Shown one piece after another: positions 24,103-36,734 of a stretch of 64,000 nt of DNA (positions are counted from its first letter, which is position 1; each line of letters begins with the position of its first letter). Below the pieces are notes generated by a model that was given only the letters and a program-made list of their open reading frames with translations, was not told the origin of the DNA and did no database searches. The stretch is from Dermatemys mawii. Taxonomy: Eukaryota; Chordata; Testudines; Dermatemydidae. The stretch covers positions 55,726,720 through 55,790,719 of the forward strand of contig ML677334.1 of the NCBI GenBank assembly GCA_007922305.1, in the 5' to 3' direction. A program made the translations under genes and the position numbers.

Positions 24103-24910
24103 TTAGCAGCCGTGTTAGTCTGTATCCATAAATAAAACAAGAAATACTTGTGGCATTTTAGAGACTAACCAGTTTATTTCAGCATAAGCTTTTGTGGGCT
24201 ATAGCCCACTTAATTGGATGCATAGACTGGAACAGAAGTAAGATGTATTTATATACACAGAAAGCAAAAAAAAGTTGTACATTACCATACCAATTCTAAG
24301 AGGCTGTTTAATTTGGATGGGCCATTATCAGCAGGAGAAAAAAACCTTTTGTAATGGATTTGTGTCTGACAGGTGTTAAGAACATTTGAAGGGAACTTAA
24401 CTAGGGAAATGCATTCAATTAGAGTAATGACAAAGCCATTTACAATCTCTGTTTAGCCCTTGGTTGATAGTGTCCAATCTGAAAATGAATTCCAGTCCCT
24501 CAGGTTCTCGGAGTCTGTTTTGGAAGTTTTTCTGTTTTAAAATTGACATCTTCAAGTCTTTAATAGAATGGCCAGGGAGGTTGAAGTATTCTCCTACTGG
24601 TTTTTGAATGTTAGGATTCCTGATGTCAAATTTGTGTCCATTTATTCTTTTGCATATGGCCACTGTGCATAGCAGAGGGACATTGCTGGCACATGATGGC
24701 ATATGTCTCATTCGTACATGTGCAGGTGAATGAGCCTCTGATGGTGTGGCTGATGTGATTAGGTTCTATGATGGTGTCAGTTGAATGGATATGTGGACAG
24801 AGTTGGCATCGGGCTTTGTTACAAGGATAGGTACCTGGGTTAGTGTTTTTGTTGTGTGGTATGTGTGTGATATATGCCATCATGTGCGATATATGCCATC
24901 ATGTGCATCA
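24103..24910 (-). pseudogene. Penelope-like element, GIY-YIG endonuclease and 3' end
   Basis: The minus strand encodes, in two overlapping frames, the C-terminal part of a Penelope protein. First comes a cysteine motif (CNKARCQLCPH), then a 'YAIMCQQCPSAM' stretch where GIY-YIG starts, then ICKRINGHKFDIR with the conserved Arg and His, then 'VGEYFNLPGH'. A frameshift separates the halves and the YIG triplet is damaged (HSG). The 3' terminal repeat follows to 24103. GIY-YIG endonucleases nick the target to prime reverse transcription. The region beyond about 24860 appears inverted. Confidence 0.82.
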
Positions 24911-27014
24911 TTTATGCAAACTGCAGGAGGCCATATCCACATTTTTACATGGTTAACACTTGCTATTCCATGCCCTTGCTACTGTATGGACACTGCTGCA
25001 TCCAAAAAGAGACCCTGTGCAATAGACAATATTACCATTGTCAAATTTCTGAAACATTAATCTTGTAAATTCTTCAAAGCCAAAACTTTTCATTGCTTGT
25101 GCAACAGAACTCTAAATACAAAATAGGACATAAAATAAGCAGCTAGATGAACAATCAGTTTCGACGGGGAGGTAAATCCTGCAACATTTTAAAACCCAGT
25201 CTATATAAGTTAGTAACAGATGAGTCTCCAATCTAGACAGTCCACAGCTTAATCAAATGAACCAAGCTGCCTAAACAAAGAAAATTTCCCTTTAACACTA
25301 TGGTGTTCACTCTCCTAAAGGTAAAAACTATTCCTAAACGATTATATTACTGTTTTCCCGTAGGAGTGAAATATTCAGTACTTCAGTGTGTTATGGAGGG
25401 ATATTGTCAGACTTGTATGAAACATTTAAAAATCTAGTCAGTTGCAAAAAACAAACAGTTCAGTTACTATCCTCTGCCTCAACTTCCCTGGTGATTTTGT
25501 GGTTTACAAATTATGTTATTTCTTATAGTAAAATATTTATGCACAAATCTCTTTGTTTTTAATTTCTCAGTGAATTTAAACAAAGGGTAAAAAGCGATTT
25601 AGGCTCCAAGTGGTTAAGTCTTATAGGAAGTTAAGGGAATTTAGGAGCCTATGCCACTTTTGAAAGTTTAATCTAAAATGCTTTCTTTTTTTAAACCCAA
25701 GATTTTGAATAATGAAGTAATTCACAAATATATCTAAAGTGGGTTTGGTTTGAGGAGTGAGCAGGTTACCTGTTCTATTTTAATTCTATTGATTCTGTGA
25801 CACCTTTATATCCAAACTTTTGTGAAAAGTTACTATGCAGAAGTTCAGCGTCACATAAAGAATACAGTATGTGATGATAAACGTTATGCAGTTTCAATTC
25901 ACTTGCTTTGCCTGGATTCACTGAAACTCTGTACATGCCATTACTTTCAGCGACATCTACTAGCAAAGTGTTTTGTTCTTTTACATCAGCCAACTAGCCA
26001 CTAAACTTCCTGCAGATTAATCATTTAATAAACAACGTGCCATTTTGTACTTTTATCCCTTCCAGATAACTCAGTATACGAAAACAAATTAAAGACTTAA
26101 TTTCTAGCTGGAAGGAACAAAGTGTACCTTTCCTTCTCATAGCCACTCTAATTCCCTCCTCCCTATCGTACCTTGAAAGTTACAATTTCATAAAAGTTAT
26201 AATAGTGAAACTGTACAGCTCCTGGTAAGACAAGCTTTTTTAAATTGCAATAAGCGTTATAGGACACTGAATTATCTGTGTAGCAAGGGCTAATAAAGTA
26301 AGACATCACTTTTATTTTTAACGGAAGTTCTAAAAGATTTTATGTTCAGGTTGCAATTACTAATGTACAAGATGAGAGAAACTGATGAGAGAGATTCTGC
26401 TCTAAATGGCGTTGAAAGATGAGGGTGGGTAGAAGAGGAGGAGGGATAGGAAAGAGATGGAAAGGGAAAAGTTGATTTTTTAATTATCCATATCTCAGCT
26501 ACTTTCAGAAACAATCCTCTTATCATCCCAGAACACTATTACCTAGTCAGACAGGAGAAAAATATAAAATATAAAAATTTGTGTGTGCATGGTGTTTTGC
26601 CCTAGGTGTGGGGTTTAGAATCCGTGTGCGCGCGCACATGCACAGAGCTTAAAGGGAAAAGTGGTGGAGATCTGTTTGACCAAATGCTGTTCACCTTTCC
26701 AATTGCGGTGTCTACTTTTCCTAATAAGGACTATCTTTAGGTGAGTAGTATTTTACTATTAAAATACTAACAATGGATTATAGCATCTTCATAAACAATT
26801 AAAGCCACGCTTGACTTTGAACACAAAACTACAAGGTAAAATCTTGGTATTACAAATGTAACAATCTTTGGTTTTCTAAGACGATAAAAAGAAAATAAGA
26901 ATGTGAAGTTCCATGGAATCTATTTGCAAGATTTAAAAATATTCAGCAAAGAAAATTTCCAGTGGTTGTCAGCAGGAATTACAAGTCATTCTTAAAGTGC
27001 CTGTTAAGACTTAG
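24911..27014. other. AT-rich intronic DNA
   Basis: No gene seen. At 26580-26645 there is a gtgtgcgcgcgcacatgc-type alternating purine/pyrimidine stretch. Confidence 0.45.
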
Positions 27015-27018
27015 GTAT

Positions 27019-27678
27019 TGTGACAAAGCTCCAAGTCTGTACTTGTGGGTCCTGCGCTTCCTGGCAGATTTAGGGGCCTCAGAAACTCATCTAGGCCCCA
27101 GAGTGACCTCCCTTTCTCAGTAGAATTGGCAAGAGTCACCACCTAGTGAGTTACCTTCATCACAGGCCAGTATGGAAGATGGAAAAGGGGGGCGCCCGGG
27201 CCCGCCCTCTACTCCGGACTCCAGCCCAGGGACCCTAATAGTATCAGCTAAGATGGCTGACCTTTTAGGCACAAAACACAATACAATTCCCTGGGCTACT
27301 TCCCCACAGCAGTCCCCGCTTCTTCAAACTCCACTTCACCCTTACCTCAGGGCCTCCTTCCTTCTGGATGATATGTTGTTCACCACTCAGTCTCACCAAC
27401 AGCATAACTTCCTTCCACAGCTCCTGACACCCACAGCCCACCTGACTAACTGGGAGGCTTTTATCTGGTTTCAGCCAGTCCCTGATTGGCTTCAGGTGTC
27501 CCAATTAGGCTAGCTGTTTCTGCTCCTTTCTAGAAGGTTCTTAATTGGCCCCAGGTGTCTTGATTGGTCTGGAGTAGCCTTTGTTTGGCTATCCAGGGAA
27601 CAAGGACCTGTACATCCTGAGGCTGATATACCTGCCTTCCAGCACTCTCCTATATCCTTCTGGTCTGACTCCGTCACA
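27019..27678. mobile_element. Solo LTR (660 bp)
   Basis: The block starts TGTGACAAAG and ends GTCACA, giving the TG...CA form and short inverted ends of an LTR. It is flanked by a perfect 4-bp duplication, gtat, at 27015-27018 and 27679-27682. No internal retroelement genes adjoin it, so the element was reduced to one LTR by recombination. The ends and interior phrases resemble turtle LTR retrotransposons, probably Gypsy-type. A 4-bp duplication fits Gypsy and also some endogenous retroviruses, so the class is not certain. Confidence 0.8.
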
Positions 27679-27729
27679 GTATACAGGTGCTTCAATGGTC
27701 CTATCACTATGTGATCTGAGAATCTGCAA

Positions 27730-27905
27730 AGCCCAGAAGGTAGAGGAATTAGTATTGTTTTCATATTCTACATATGGGGAACAAGGCATAGAACAATTAA
27801 GTGACTTGTGCAAGGTCACACAGGAAGTCTGTGGCAGGGCCAGAAACTGCGTTCAGGTCTCTTCAGTCACAGTCCAGGGCCTTAACTGCAGTGTCATCCT
27901 TTCTT
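27730..27905 (+). repeat. MIR SINE fragment
   Basis: The conserved core is clear: 'caattaagtgacttgtgcaa', then ggtcacacaggaagt, then 'tggcagggccagaaactgcg', then 'caggtctctt'. It lies directly right of the solo LTR. Confidence 0.85.
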
Positions 27906-30443
27906 CCAAGAATGAGGGGGTAAATGGATTTGTGATGAAATCCTGATGTAAAGGGCACATGAATGCCCACATAGACTTTTGTTTGGAAATCTGGCAATTT
28001 ACCAGCCGAACATGTCTGCTCATTGAGGGGCAGGCTCCATATTACATTCCCCCTCAAAATCCACAGAGAAACTTCTGTGGGTTTACTGCAAGGAAAAGAA
28101 AGGAGTATGTCGTGCAGCCCCATTTCTCTCCCCTACTGACACACACCATCATGAGGCCCTCTCCACCAGTTTTGGGCTTTTCTGCACTATACCTAACAGG
28201 AGCATTTAGCCCTTCGTGATCAGTGTTCCACCAATTCACTTAACAAAAAGAAAATAAGTACGGCCATGAAGGAACCTCGCAAACCTTTGCAGCAAGATGT
28301 AGCTTAGCATTTTGAATATTTTCTTATATTCTTGTCTGAACTCCATGGAAGCCCCCTGCACTTTGTCAAGTATTTATAAAGAGCACATAGCACTGTAATT
28401 AGGCCATTTGGCTGGGTTTAAGCCATCTAGTCCTCTTTTTCTATGGTTTCATCTCTTGTCTGATACTGAGACAAAATCAGACATGGTTTTGGCTGGTATC
28501 ATGGACTGTTCTGAAGAGTGCGCCACTCTATCCCTGCCAGTATGCTCTCACATGGACTGGGCTTACAAGGTTGTACCAGTACGAGGTAGGGCAGCATGCT
28601 CTTCAAAATGGCATCCTCTCTGCAGCGTGACTGCGGTCATGCAGGAGGTGGTGGTGGGGTTGTATGTGCAGTATTGTCCAACACTGTGGGAATGCACGAT
28701 TAGACACCCTACCGCACTGTACTATACCAATGTGTCTTTTCTCCTGCTTTCCAGCTCAGAGGGTGGTCAAATGAACAAATGAGTAGTCGGTTAGGTCTAC
28801 TTTCACATCTTCGTGCACCATAAATACAAGACTGTAGCAGGGCTCCTCCCCAGCCAGATCCCCCTAGTTTGATACTTTGGCCCAGACTCACATGTCAGCA
28901 TGGTCATTTACCTAATGGCATACTGCTTTGTTGTTTAGAGCCTAGCGAAACAGAAATGGTGACAAACTGCAACTGGTAATCTAGAATTCTAATTCTGCTG
29001 TGAGAAGACTGGATGTCTGATACACAACTGAATGTAGCAGTGGGTGTGAGGGTTAGCATAAGGGATTTCTGTATTAAAGGACTGTTGAATTTAAATCCAC
29101 TGTAGTCTCATCTCTTCCTCTGTGTGTGTGTGTGTGTGATGCTACGATACCACGGCACAAAAAAATGCAGCTGGTTTAGTAGCAACTGCTCTGTCACGTG
29201 TGAACGTAACAAGAAAATCAAATTACCTCATTTTATTGTTCAGCTAAAGAGATATCTCAAACTCCTTTGGCCATAAGTGCGCCTGAAAGTCTTATTTGTT
29301 TTAGGCATCAACACTGTAACATTGAAGTGAGGTGACACTAACTTAATTTCTGTAAAAAACTGCAATTGATTGGCATTTTGCAATTTAAGGGGCAGGGAAG
29401 TCAATTTATACCGACACTTCAATCAAGCAAAAGCTATATGAAGCTTACATCAACCTACAGTCTCCTCTACTACTTGTCACTTTGTCTGTTCAAGTGCTTG
29501 TGTCACTTTCTGCTACTAAACTTTGAATTGTTTTTATGTATAATGCAATGTTTTTATGTAGCTTTAGAAATCCAGTTTTATAGTCTAGGACCCATTATTG
29601 CTTTAGGATGGTAGCAGTGAGATTAGCATGGGTTTAAAAAAAAACAAAAAACCCTATCAGTTTAGAAATGGAGTGATTACCATACCTTAGTTTATTCCAT
29701 TGCTCTGAAGAAAAGACTGTGGATTTATTAGACGAAATACATTAGCTAGGTCAACAGAAAACCACAAGAATTTTTAAAATAATTTTTGTAGCTGTTAGTT
29801 CTCGGACAATTACCAAAAATAGTTACTGATACTGTAAGAAGTTTTTAGTCCGAGTAAATATTAAAAAAATATCAGGTTTCTGCAGAAACTAGGTTAAAAA
29901 AGGCAGACTTAATACTGGGATTCCTCACAAAATCAAATGGCTTAAAATTACCTTTGAGAAAGCTTTACAATTTGTTGACCTGCTCTAGTTATGGATTGTT
30001 TGGATCTATGGATAAAGACTGCCTTTCCCTTTCTTCCTTTTGCAAACAACTTAAAAGGGAAAAAGACCCTGCAACAGTCCTGTAACAAATAGCAACTGTA
30101 TTGTAAAGTCAGGCTGATTTTATTTGAAAAAACTGGATCCCTAAGACAAGGGTTTCATCCAAGTGTAGTCAAAAGCAGGTGTATTAGAGCCTCTCTAATT
30201 CACACTTCATTCATCCATGCACTCAGAATTTCACTCACAAAATTCTGAGGCTTCTTCACTTCTCAGTCAAAGTTTAATAGCAGGGTGATGTTGTGACGGC
30301 TCAGAGGAATCTATTTTTACAAGATATTACAGAATATTTGGAAGTATTCTATGAAGTACTATCATAACTAATTAAAGTACATTTGTCAAATCAATGAAGT
30401 GGTGCATTATTTTTTGCTTTCTTATTCACAAATTAATTTAATT
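27906..30443. other. Intronic DNA with a short GT microsatellite
   Basis: No exon is supported. A (GT) run of about nine units lies at 29121-29138. The 124-codon frame at 28408-28782 has no recognisable domain and is treated as chance. Confidence 0.45.
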
Positions 30444-30713
30444 CGGGGCATGGCTACACTGGAAACTTCAAAGTACCGTCACAGGAATACTCCCGCTGCA
30501 GCGTTTTGAAGTGCAAGTGTGGTCGCGTGCGAGCGCTGGGAGAGGCAGCTCCTAGTAATCCACCTCCACAAGGGGATTAGCTCCCAGTGCTCGGAGCCTG
30601 TTCACACTAGTGCTTTAAAGCACTCAGACTTGCTGTGCTCTGGGGGGTGATTTTTCACACTCCTGAGCCAGCAAGTTAGAGTGCTATAAAAGATAAGTGT
30701 AACCAAGCCCTCA
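30444..30713. mobile_element. Harbinger-type MITE
   Basis: The ends ggggcatggctacact and agtgtaaccaagccc are near-perfect inverted repeats around a 270-bp non-coding body. Such 'tggctacac'-ended elements are commonly derived from PIF/Harbinger transposons. The 3-bp duplication could not be fixed. Confidence 0.6.
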
Positions 30714-31489
30714 GTTTTTGCATACATACAAGCCCATACAGTTTTTGTATAACCCACTCTGGGTAAGAGATAGTTTTTTCAGTAGTCATAGAACATTAAG
30801 AAACTTCTTAACTATCTGCTGTTTAATTTCCTAACTTCTATCTATGGGAATATAAACAAGAGACAGGAAAACGAAAACAAGCATGAATGCTGACAGTTAC
30901 TTCCACATATCTGGTTAAATTTACTGTTGTCTTTCTTAGCCTGCACTAAAATTTACTTAATCCTAGATGGCGATAAAAATATAAATGCTTAAGTAACATG
31001 TACATAGTATCTCTTCATGGTAAAATGCTTCTGCCCTACAAGAGCAGACTCCTTTGCTAATCGTTACACAAAGCTACATTATTTTGCTCATGTTCATGCT
31101 AAATAAATATGGGATCCTGCCTACCTGAATGAAAGTTTGCATAAAATGTGAGTCCTCACTTATTTTCTCCTCTTTGATTCTCAGCACTGGAAGCAGCATG
31201 TTCCTTGACTTTGAACATAAACAATCATTCATCTCAACCAAAGCGAATGACTATTTCAGTCCTGCTGCTGTCCTCGTTAGCAGAGAAATGCTGTACTGCT
31301 TAGAGGAAGCGCTGCTCAACCTGACCCCAAGAACTCCACGAGACCTGTGACCTCTTATGCCAACAAACCCTCACTTTTAGAACTAATCAAGGATTAGACC
31401 TTTCAAAGATGGAACTTAAATCCCAGGAGTCAAGAGGACAGTTTAATAGATTTTCCCCTTTAAAGTAATTAGAGCAGCGTTCTCCAACT
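30714..31489. other. AT-rich intronic DNA, nothing recognised
   Basis: No supported feature. Confidence 0.4.
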
Positions 31490-31789
31490 TCAGCTTTTTC
31501 TATACTAGCATGTTTACTGGTCAAAATTTGTCGGTCGGGCTGTGAGAAAAACCACACCCCTGACTGACATAAGTTTCATGGACAAAAGCGCTGGTGTAGA
31601 CAGTGCTATGTTGGTGGGAGACGCTCTCCTGCTGACATAGCTAACTCCGCTCATTGGTGGTGGTTTAGTTATGTCGGCAGGAGAACTCTCTCCTGCCAGC
31701 AAAGAGCAGCTAGATGGAGGTCTTACAGCGGCACAGCTGTGCTGCTGTACGGTCCACAATGTAGTCGTAGATTTACTATTATGGGCTGG
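31490..31789. mobile_element. Harbinger-type MITE, diverged
   Basis: The stretch contains gtgagaaaaaccacacccct, 'aaagcgctggtgtagacag', 'gtcggcaggagaactctctc' and 'cggcacagctgtgctgctgt'. These are blocks of a turtle MITE family with 'tctacact' ends, and they are partly self-complementary (tcctgctgacatag / tatgtcggcagga). Confidence 0.55.
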
Positions 31790-32055
31790 TTCCCACTGGA
31801 AATTTGCAATGGCGTAGCTACGACTTGGAGAGGTGTGAAAAATCCACATTCCTGAGAGACATGGTTATGCCAACGTAACTCCTAGTGTAGGGAGCAGTAG
31901 GCTGATGGAAGAATTCTTCCATCTATGTAGCTACCGCCTTTCAGGGAAGTGGATTAACTACAGGAATGGGAAACCCTTCTCATGACTGAAGTGAGTATCT
32001 ACACTGAAGTGCTGAGCTGCACCACGTTAGTGTTTTAAGTGTAGATATAACCAGA
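31790..32055. mobile_element. Second Harbinger-type MITE, adjacent
   Basis: A related unit repeats the 'gtgtgaaaaatccacattcc' block. It continues with a hairpin-like 'gatggaagaattcttccatc' and 'gtagctaccgcctttcaggg', and ends taagtgtagatataacc. It abuts the previous copy, so the two inserted side by side or one inside the other. Confidence 0.5.
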
Positions 32056-35035
32056 GTCTTTGGCACATATGTAGTTAGTGCGACGCAATCATCCATGACC
32101 TATTACATTTAATACTTGCTAGAGGAACCCATGGAAAGTACTGATCACCAAGAACAATCTCACTTTTAGCAGTGCATTTCTGTAGATCCAGAAGACACAC
32201 ATTATTTAACCATCGTTTTAACAAAACAAAGTTCTTGTCCCTGTAAGGACAAAAATGGGAAAAAATATTCTGTGGCCTTCAGCAATAAAAGACCACACAC
32301 CCTGTAGTGAAAAACATTTTCATGGAATTAAAGGATCAATGTGAGCAGATCTTAGTTTTCTCCTCATGAAGGATTTTTTTCCTACAGCTCATTTTCTAGT
32401 GTTTTGTCAAATTTAGTTCTAGGCTTTGGATTTCCCCATTGCTTAATTTTTATCTCACTGCTAGATGTTTTTCCCAGTGTTCAGTCCAGAAAGTTCTCTT
32501 TAACATTTTTAATTACACCACCTTGAATGTCTCTTCTCCATATCCTTGGTATTTACATGGAAATATTTTTAGATAAAGGATCTGGGCACATCATAACCTA
32601 GTTAAACTAAGTAAAATTAATAATTTAAATCCTTCCTTATTGGCCAACCTCACCATATTTTTTTGGTTGCTTTTTGATTTGCCTCCAATTTGTCAGCATC
32701 TTTCTGGTGATGTGTTTCCTGAGAAATTGAACACAGTAATCTAGGTGTGATTAGTTCAGACAAATACAGAGGGACTCTTACCTCCCTGCTGAGAACACCG
32801 CTGTGAGAGGATGTCTCTGTGGATGCATGGTTATTGGTGCTTTCCAGGTTCCTCCCCCCACTGAATTCTTGGATTTCAGATTATTCTTCCTCCACCTGAC
32901 ATCATTTCTTTGTCAGCAGAAGTTATTCCTCCTACTTTACCCCTTCTTATCAGTGGTGAGTTTTATTAAGATACTGTTTACACTTTATGCCAGATTAAGA
33001 ATGATGTTAAGGTGCATCAGAACTAACCCCAAGCCCTCGATAGACACCTTTAACTTGAATAGATAAATGGATGTTCATTATTTCTCAACAGTTTCGTCAT
33101 TTTTCACTCTTCACGACTGTATTCCCATACAATCAAATTTCTAGTTCAGATTTCAGATGGCACACAGTGTCAGATGTTTTATTAGATTGCAAGTGCATCA
33201 CTTAATATAAAAAAGCCTAATGGCTCAACAGAGCAATCAGGCAAACGGTTTCATTGTGTGTGTGTGCACCAGAGCTACTTATTGCACAATTCTATTGCAG
33301 GTCAAAGAAGAGAAGAAAAGAACAGGGGGGAAAAAGGGGAAGGGTAGAAGAAAAAAGGGGAAGGGTAGAAGAAGAGAAAAGCAGATACTGACCAATGAGG
33401 AAAGATTAAAACGGCTAATGGCAAACTCTGTTGGTAGTGACACCATTTTCTTTTTTGTTATGAAACTGTGTTTCAGTAAACCCCATTGAATCCACTACGT
33501 ATGTTTTTTGCTGTCACCATTAGAACTTGGTTAAGTGCTCACACTTTCTCTTGCTAATACTTCGTTCACTGCCCTTGGAGGAAAAAGTGCTGTGCTATCA
33601 TTTCTAGAGTTAAGTGCAGTCATTCCACTGATCCATAAAGCAATATCTAATTACAGGACAAAAAGGATAGCAAGTTTCACAAGCAGTTTCAAGTTTCCTC
33701 ATTTCTAATGGGAAGTGGAAATTGTAATTGAACCTCCTGTCCATCTAAACGTGAAAGACAGACCACAGCAAAAATTCATTTCTGCAATTTAACTGAATTT
33801 TTTTTCCCCAGAGGTGAGGCCCCATGGGATAGTGGAAAAAATGGATAATGCATCAGAAGATACAAAAAATATCTCCAAAATTAGTACTATTGTTTGAAAT
33901 ATGGTCTGGTATCCATTTTAAGCATGTATATCCCCATTTAAAAAATATTAAATGTTCAAGTTAACTTGCAGCTTGAGAAAGTAGCCTGCTCATTTGTAGT
34001 TAGGCACTCACAGAGCTCAGTCTCTGCTTGGTTTAAATTGCCTCCCAACTGCCAGCCATCCAACATGTGTTTTCTTTAGCGAACAATCATTCCAACTCCA
34101 CTCTATTTAAGTGAGCCCATATAACTGGGGACACAGAATTGGCTCCCCCACATTGGCAGGTACATGCTAACCTGTCAGTCACAATTTAGTAGTATGATTT
34201 GGGTTAAGCAGTCTCAAGCATGGAGTCACTGTTTTGTCATATTCCGTGATCAATCACAGTTTAAACATACCTCATCCATTTGAGATGAATTCTTTGCAGG
34301 AAGGAAGTTCTGCTCATGGGCTAATGAAATCTTTGAACTATTCCTTCTTTATCAGTAACTATTTTGGCCTACATAAGTAGACAAAAATCTGCAGGCTCAT
34401 TTTGAACATTTAAGCAGGACAGTAAAACAGAGGAGATAGACGGCAAAAATGCTGAAATGATTTTCCCATCTGTGCTGGGCCAAACCAACTGTAGATCTCA
34501 GTCATGATAAACAAGCCCATGTTATTCTTTGTGTCTAATAAATAGATAAATATTTTGTTCTGATTAGGTAACTTTAAAAAATAGGAGGAGTAGTAATACT
34601 TTAGCAAGTCTTATTTTTCTCTTCCTTGGTACTTCAACGTCAAAATGTTTGACGTCATTAGGAGCTCCAAGTGAGGGGAAGAAATGGATTATTCCTCCCA
34701 TATAAATACAATTTCTTTTACGTATGAAGCTTGTTAATTCTCAGTAATGACAGAGGCCCACTGTGAATTAATGAACCTTTTGAGTTAGCAACTAAGTAAA
34801 TTAAAAAAAAGTCTACTACATCTAAAAATAATTTCTCATTTTGACAAGTTTAATTTTAATAACTTACAATGCTTTAATTTACTGCAATATGTTTTATGAA
34901 AATAATGAAGTCCTAGAAACCGTCTTCAGTACAATGCTGAGTCATGAAATGATCTCTCCTAATCTTTGACAAGGATTTTTGTGCATCTTAGGGAAGCATA
35001 AACAAAGATTTTATTGCACTACAAAGCTCAAGCAG
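32056..35035. other. AT-rich intronic DNA; possible regulatory palindrome
   Basis: No exon was supported. A 20-bp purine unit is repeated at 33331-33371, and a palindrome containing a full TGACGTCA site lies at 34637-34657. The low-complexity-free AT-rich stretch at about 34620-34900 carries no recognised repeat. Confidence 0.4.
34650..34657. promoter_or_regulatory. CRE-type site TGACGTCA
   Basis: An exact TGACGTCA, the binding site of CREB/ATF factors, forms the right half of a palindrome (ACGTCAAA, 3 bases, TTTGACGT). Only the match is seen; function is not shown. Confidence 0.3.
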
Positions 35036-35640
35036 CTGAAGGTCAGATTTCAGGCCGAGGTCAGAACTTATGTCGGGGGGGTCTGGGTCTAGAGCAAGGG
35101 TCAGAAACCAAGTCAGAGCTAAGGTGAGTGTTGGGAGCCAAGAAGCACAGCTGGTCATAGCAGTTCGCTAGGGATCCATGTTCTTGCTTAGACACTTCCT
35201 GGCATGCCATGTGAGCTTCTGTAGGGCCAAGGGGCCAATCAGGAGTCACTAAGGACACTACCAGTTGGGTCTCTTGAATGGGATGTCCCGTAGTGTACTT
35301 CAGCTATGGTTTATGGGCAGCAGTGGGTTATAGATGCCATCGAGTGGTAGTGTGGAGGTGACTGACTGGTGGCTCTGCTGACCCAGGTTTGAGTCCCACT
35401 GATCCCTACTTAACCTCCCACTTTTAGGGACACCTTCCCCACACCTAAGCGTGTTTCTCTAAGAGGTCAGGCACATGGAACTGAGAGGCCCATTCCCAGG
35501 ACTGCTCCCCTCAGGGCTGTAATCTTCCCAAACTGGTGAGGTACCAAATAAGAACTATGTTTCATTTTATAATCCAAAAATCTCATGCACTTTATATTCA
35601 TCATGACCCTGGACCTCTACTAGAGGGGGTGGAGGCTGTT
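35036..35640 (-). repeat. Possible LTR-like repeat
   Basis: The stretch is rich in 'gtcagag'-type phrases (for example ggtcagaaaccaagtcagag) and contains 'gggccaaggggccaatcagg', a composition reminiscent of turtle LTRs on the opposite strand. No ends or target duplications were found. Confidence 0.3.
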
Positions 35641-36117
35641 GTCAGTGTCAGTATTTAGGCCTTGGTGCCAGGAGCTTCTGCTGCTGCGGTCATCATTCTC
35701 CATACTGGAGATTTCTCAGACCTGAGCCGGCCTGGGGCTGGTTTTGGTGTCTGCATACAGGGAAGGTTCTCAACCTCTTCATGCCTATGTTTTGTGTGGG
35801 ATTTGTAGACCCCATCACAGCAGACCACAGGAGATATAAAATGGTAGCTTGAAGCCAACTTTGCCCTCTTTGCTCCTAAATTTTGCATAATGCAAGAATG
35901 GAGCACGAGGAGGAAGACAGATGCTGGGGTGAAGCTTCTTCATTATGCAGCGAATACAATCTAAATTACATTATGTAACCATAAAGTTAGAGATTCCATA
36001 TGCTAATACAGAGCTCAAGCAGTTCAAAGTGACCTTCTAACCTTACACATTCCTTAATTTAAAACGTGTAGTCTATTCTATTCCTCTTAGAACAACTTTT
36101 ATATACTTTAGACAAGC
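35641..36117. other. Intronic DNA, nothing recognised
   Basis: No supported exon or repeat. Confidence 0.4.
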
Positions 36118-36178
36118 GGTGTGTGCACATGCGCGCGCACACACACATACACACACACACTCACACTCTCTCTCTCTA
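36118..36178. repeat. CA/CG/CT microsatellite
   Basis: Alternating purine/pyrimidine sequence (gtgtgcacatgcgcgcgc, then a CA run) passes into a CT run. It is likely length-variable. Confidence 0.85.
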
Positions 36179-36356
36179 CACTGCAGTGTAAGCACAGAGT
36201 TAAAGGGATTTGAGTCAGTTGACCCATGCCAAGGAACCCTGGGCTTCAGCTTCTACACTGTATTTTAACCCTAAATTAGGGCTCTTCTAACCTGTGCTCT
36301 GGCACCCACACTGCAGTGCGCAGACCTAAGTCAACATAACTACATCCTAGCTTCCC
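36172..36356. mobile_element. 'ctacactgcagtg' MITE fragment
   Basis: The stretch starts 'tctacactgcagtgtaagc', continues 'gagtcagttgacccatgcca', and near the right end has 'acccacactgcagtgcgcag'. It belongs to the same family as 36735-36950. Confidence 0.45.
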
Positions 36357-36734
36357 TAGCACCTCCTTTCCCCAAAATGTGGCCTCTCCACCCTACGACC
36401 ATGGTAAAAAAACCCAAAAACCAAAACAGACAGACAGACAAACAAAAACAAAAAACCCTTTATTGTCCACCCTGCATGTTACCAGGAAGCAGTTCAATTT
36501 GCAAAAGGTTTCACGGGCTTGCTTTCCATTGGAAGCTCTGTGATACTTTGCTTGCAGATTAGTGATCTGAAGAGAATGGGTTAATGCTGACCTGAGTTGC
36601 TAGTGTTTGCAAAGAGGGGGTTGCTTCAGTTTTCAGTAGAGTGGATTGCAGATTAGTAGATAGAGAGGACAAAGGAAGCTGTCCCACTGAACTGCGGAAT
36701 ACTTGCAACTGACTCTCCCAGGACCAAGTCAAGC

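Noticed and set aside
28408..28782. 124-codon plus-strand frame
   Set aside because: No recognisable motif, no splice or promoter context, not a known repeat protein.
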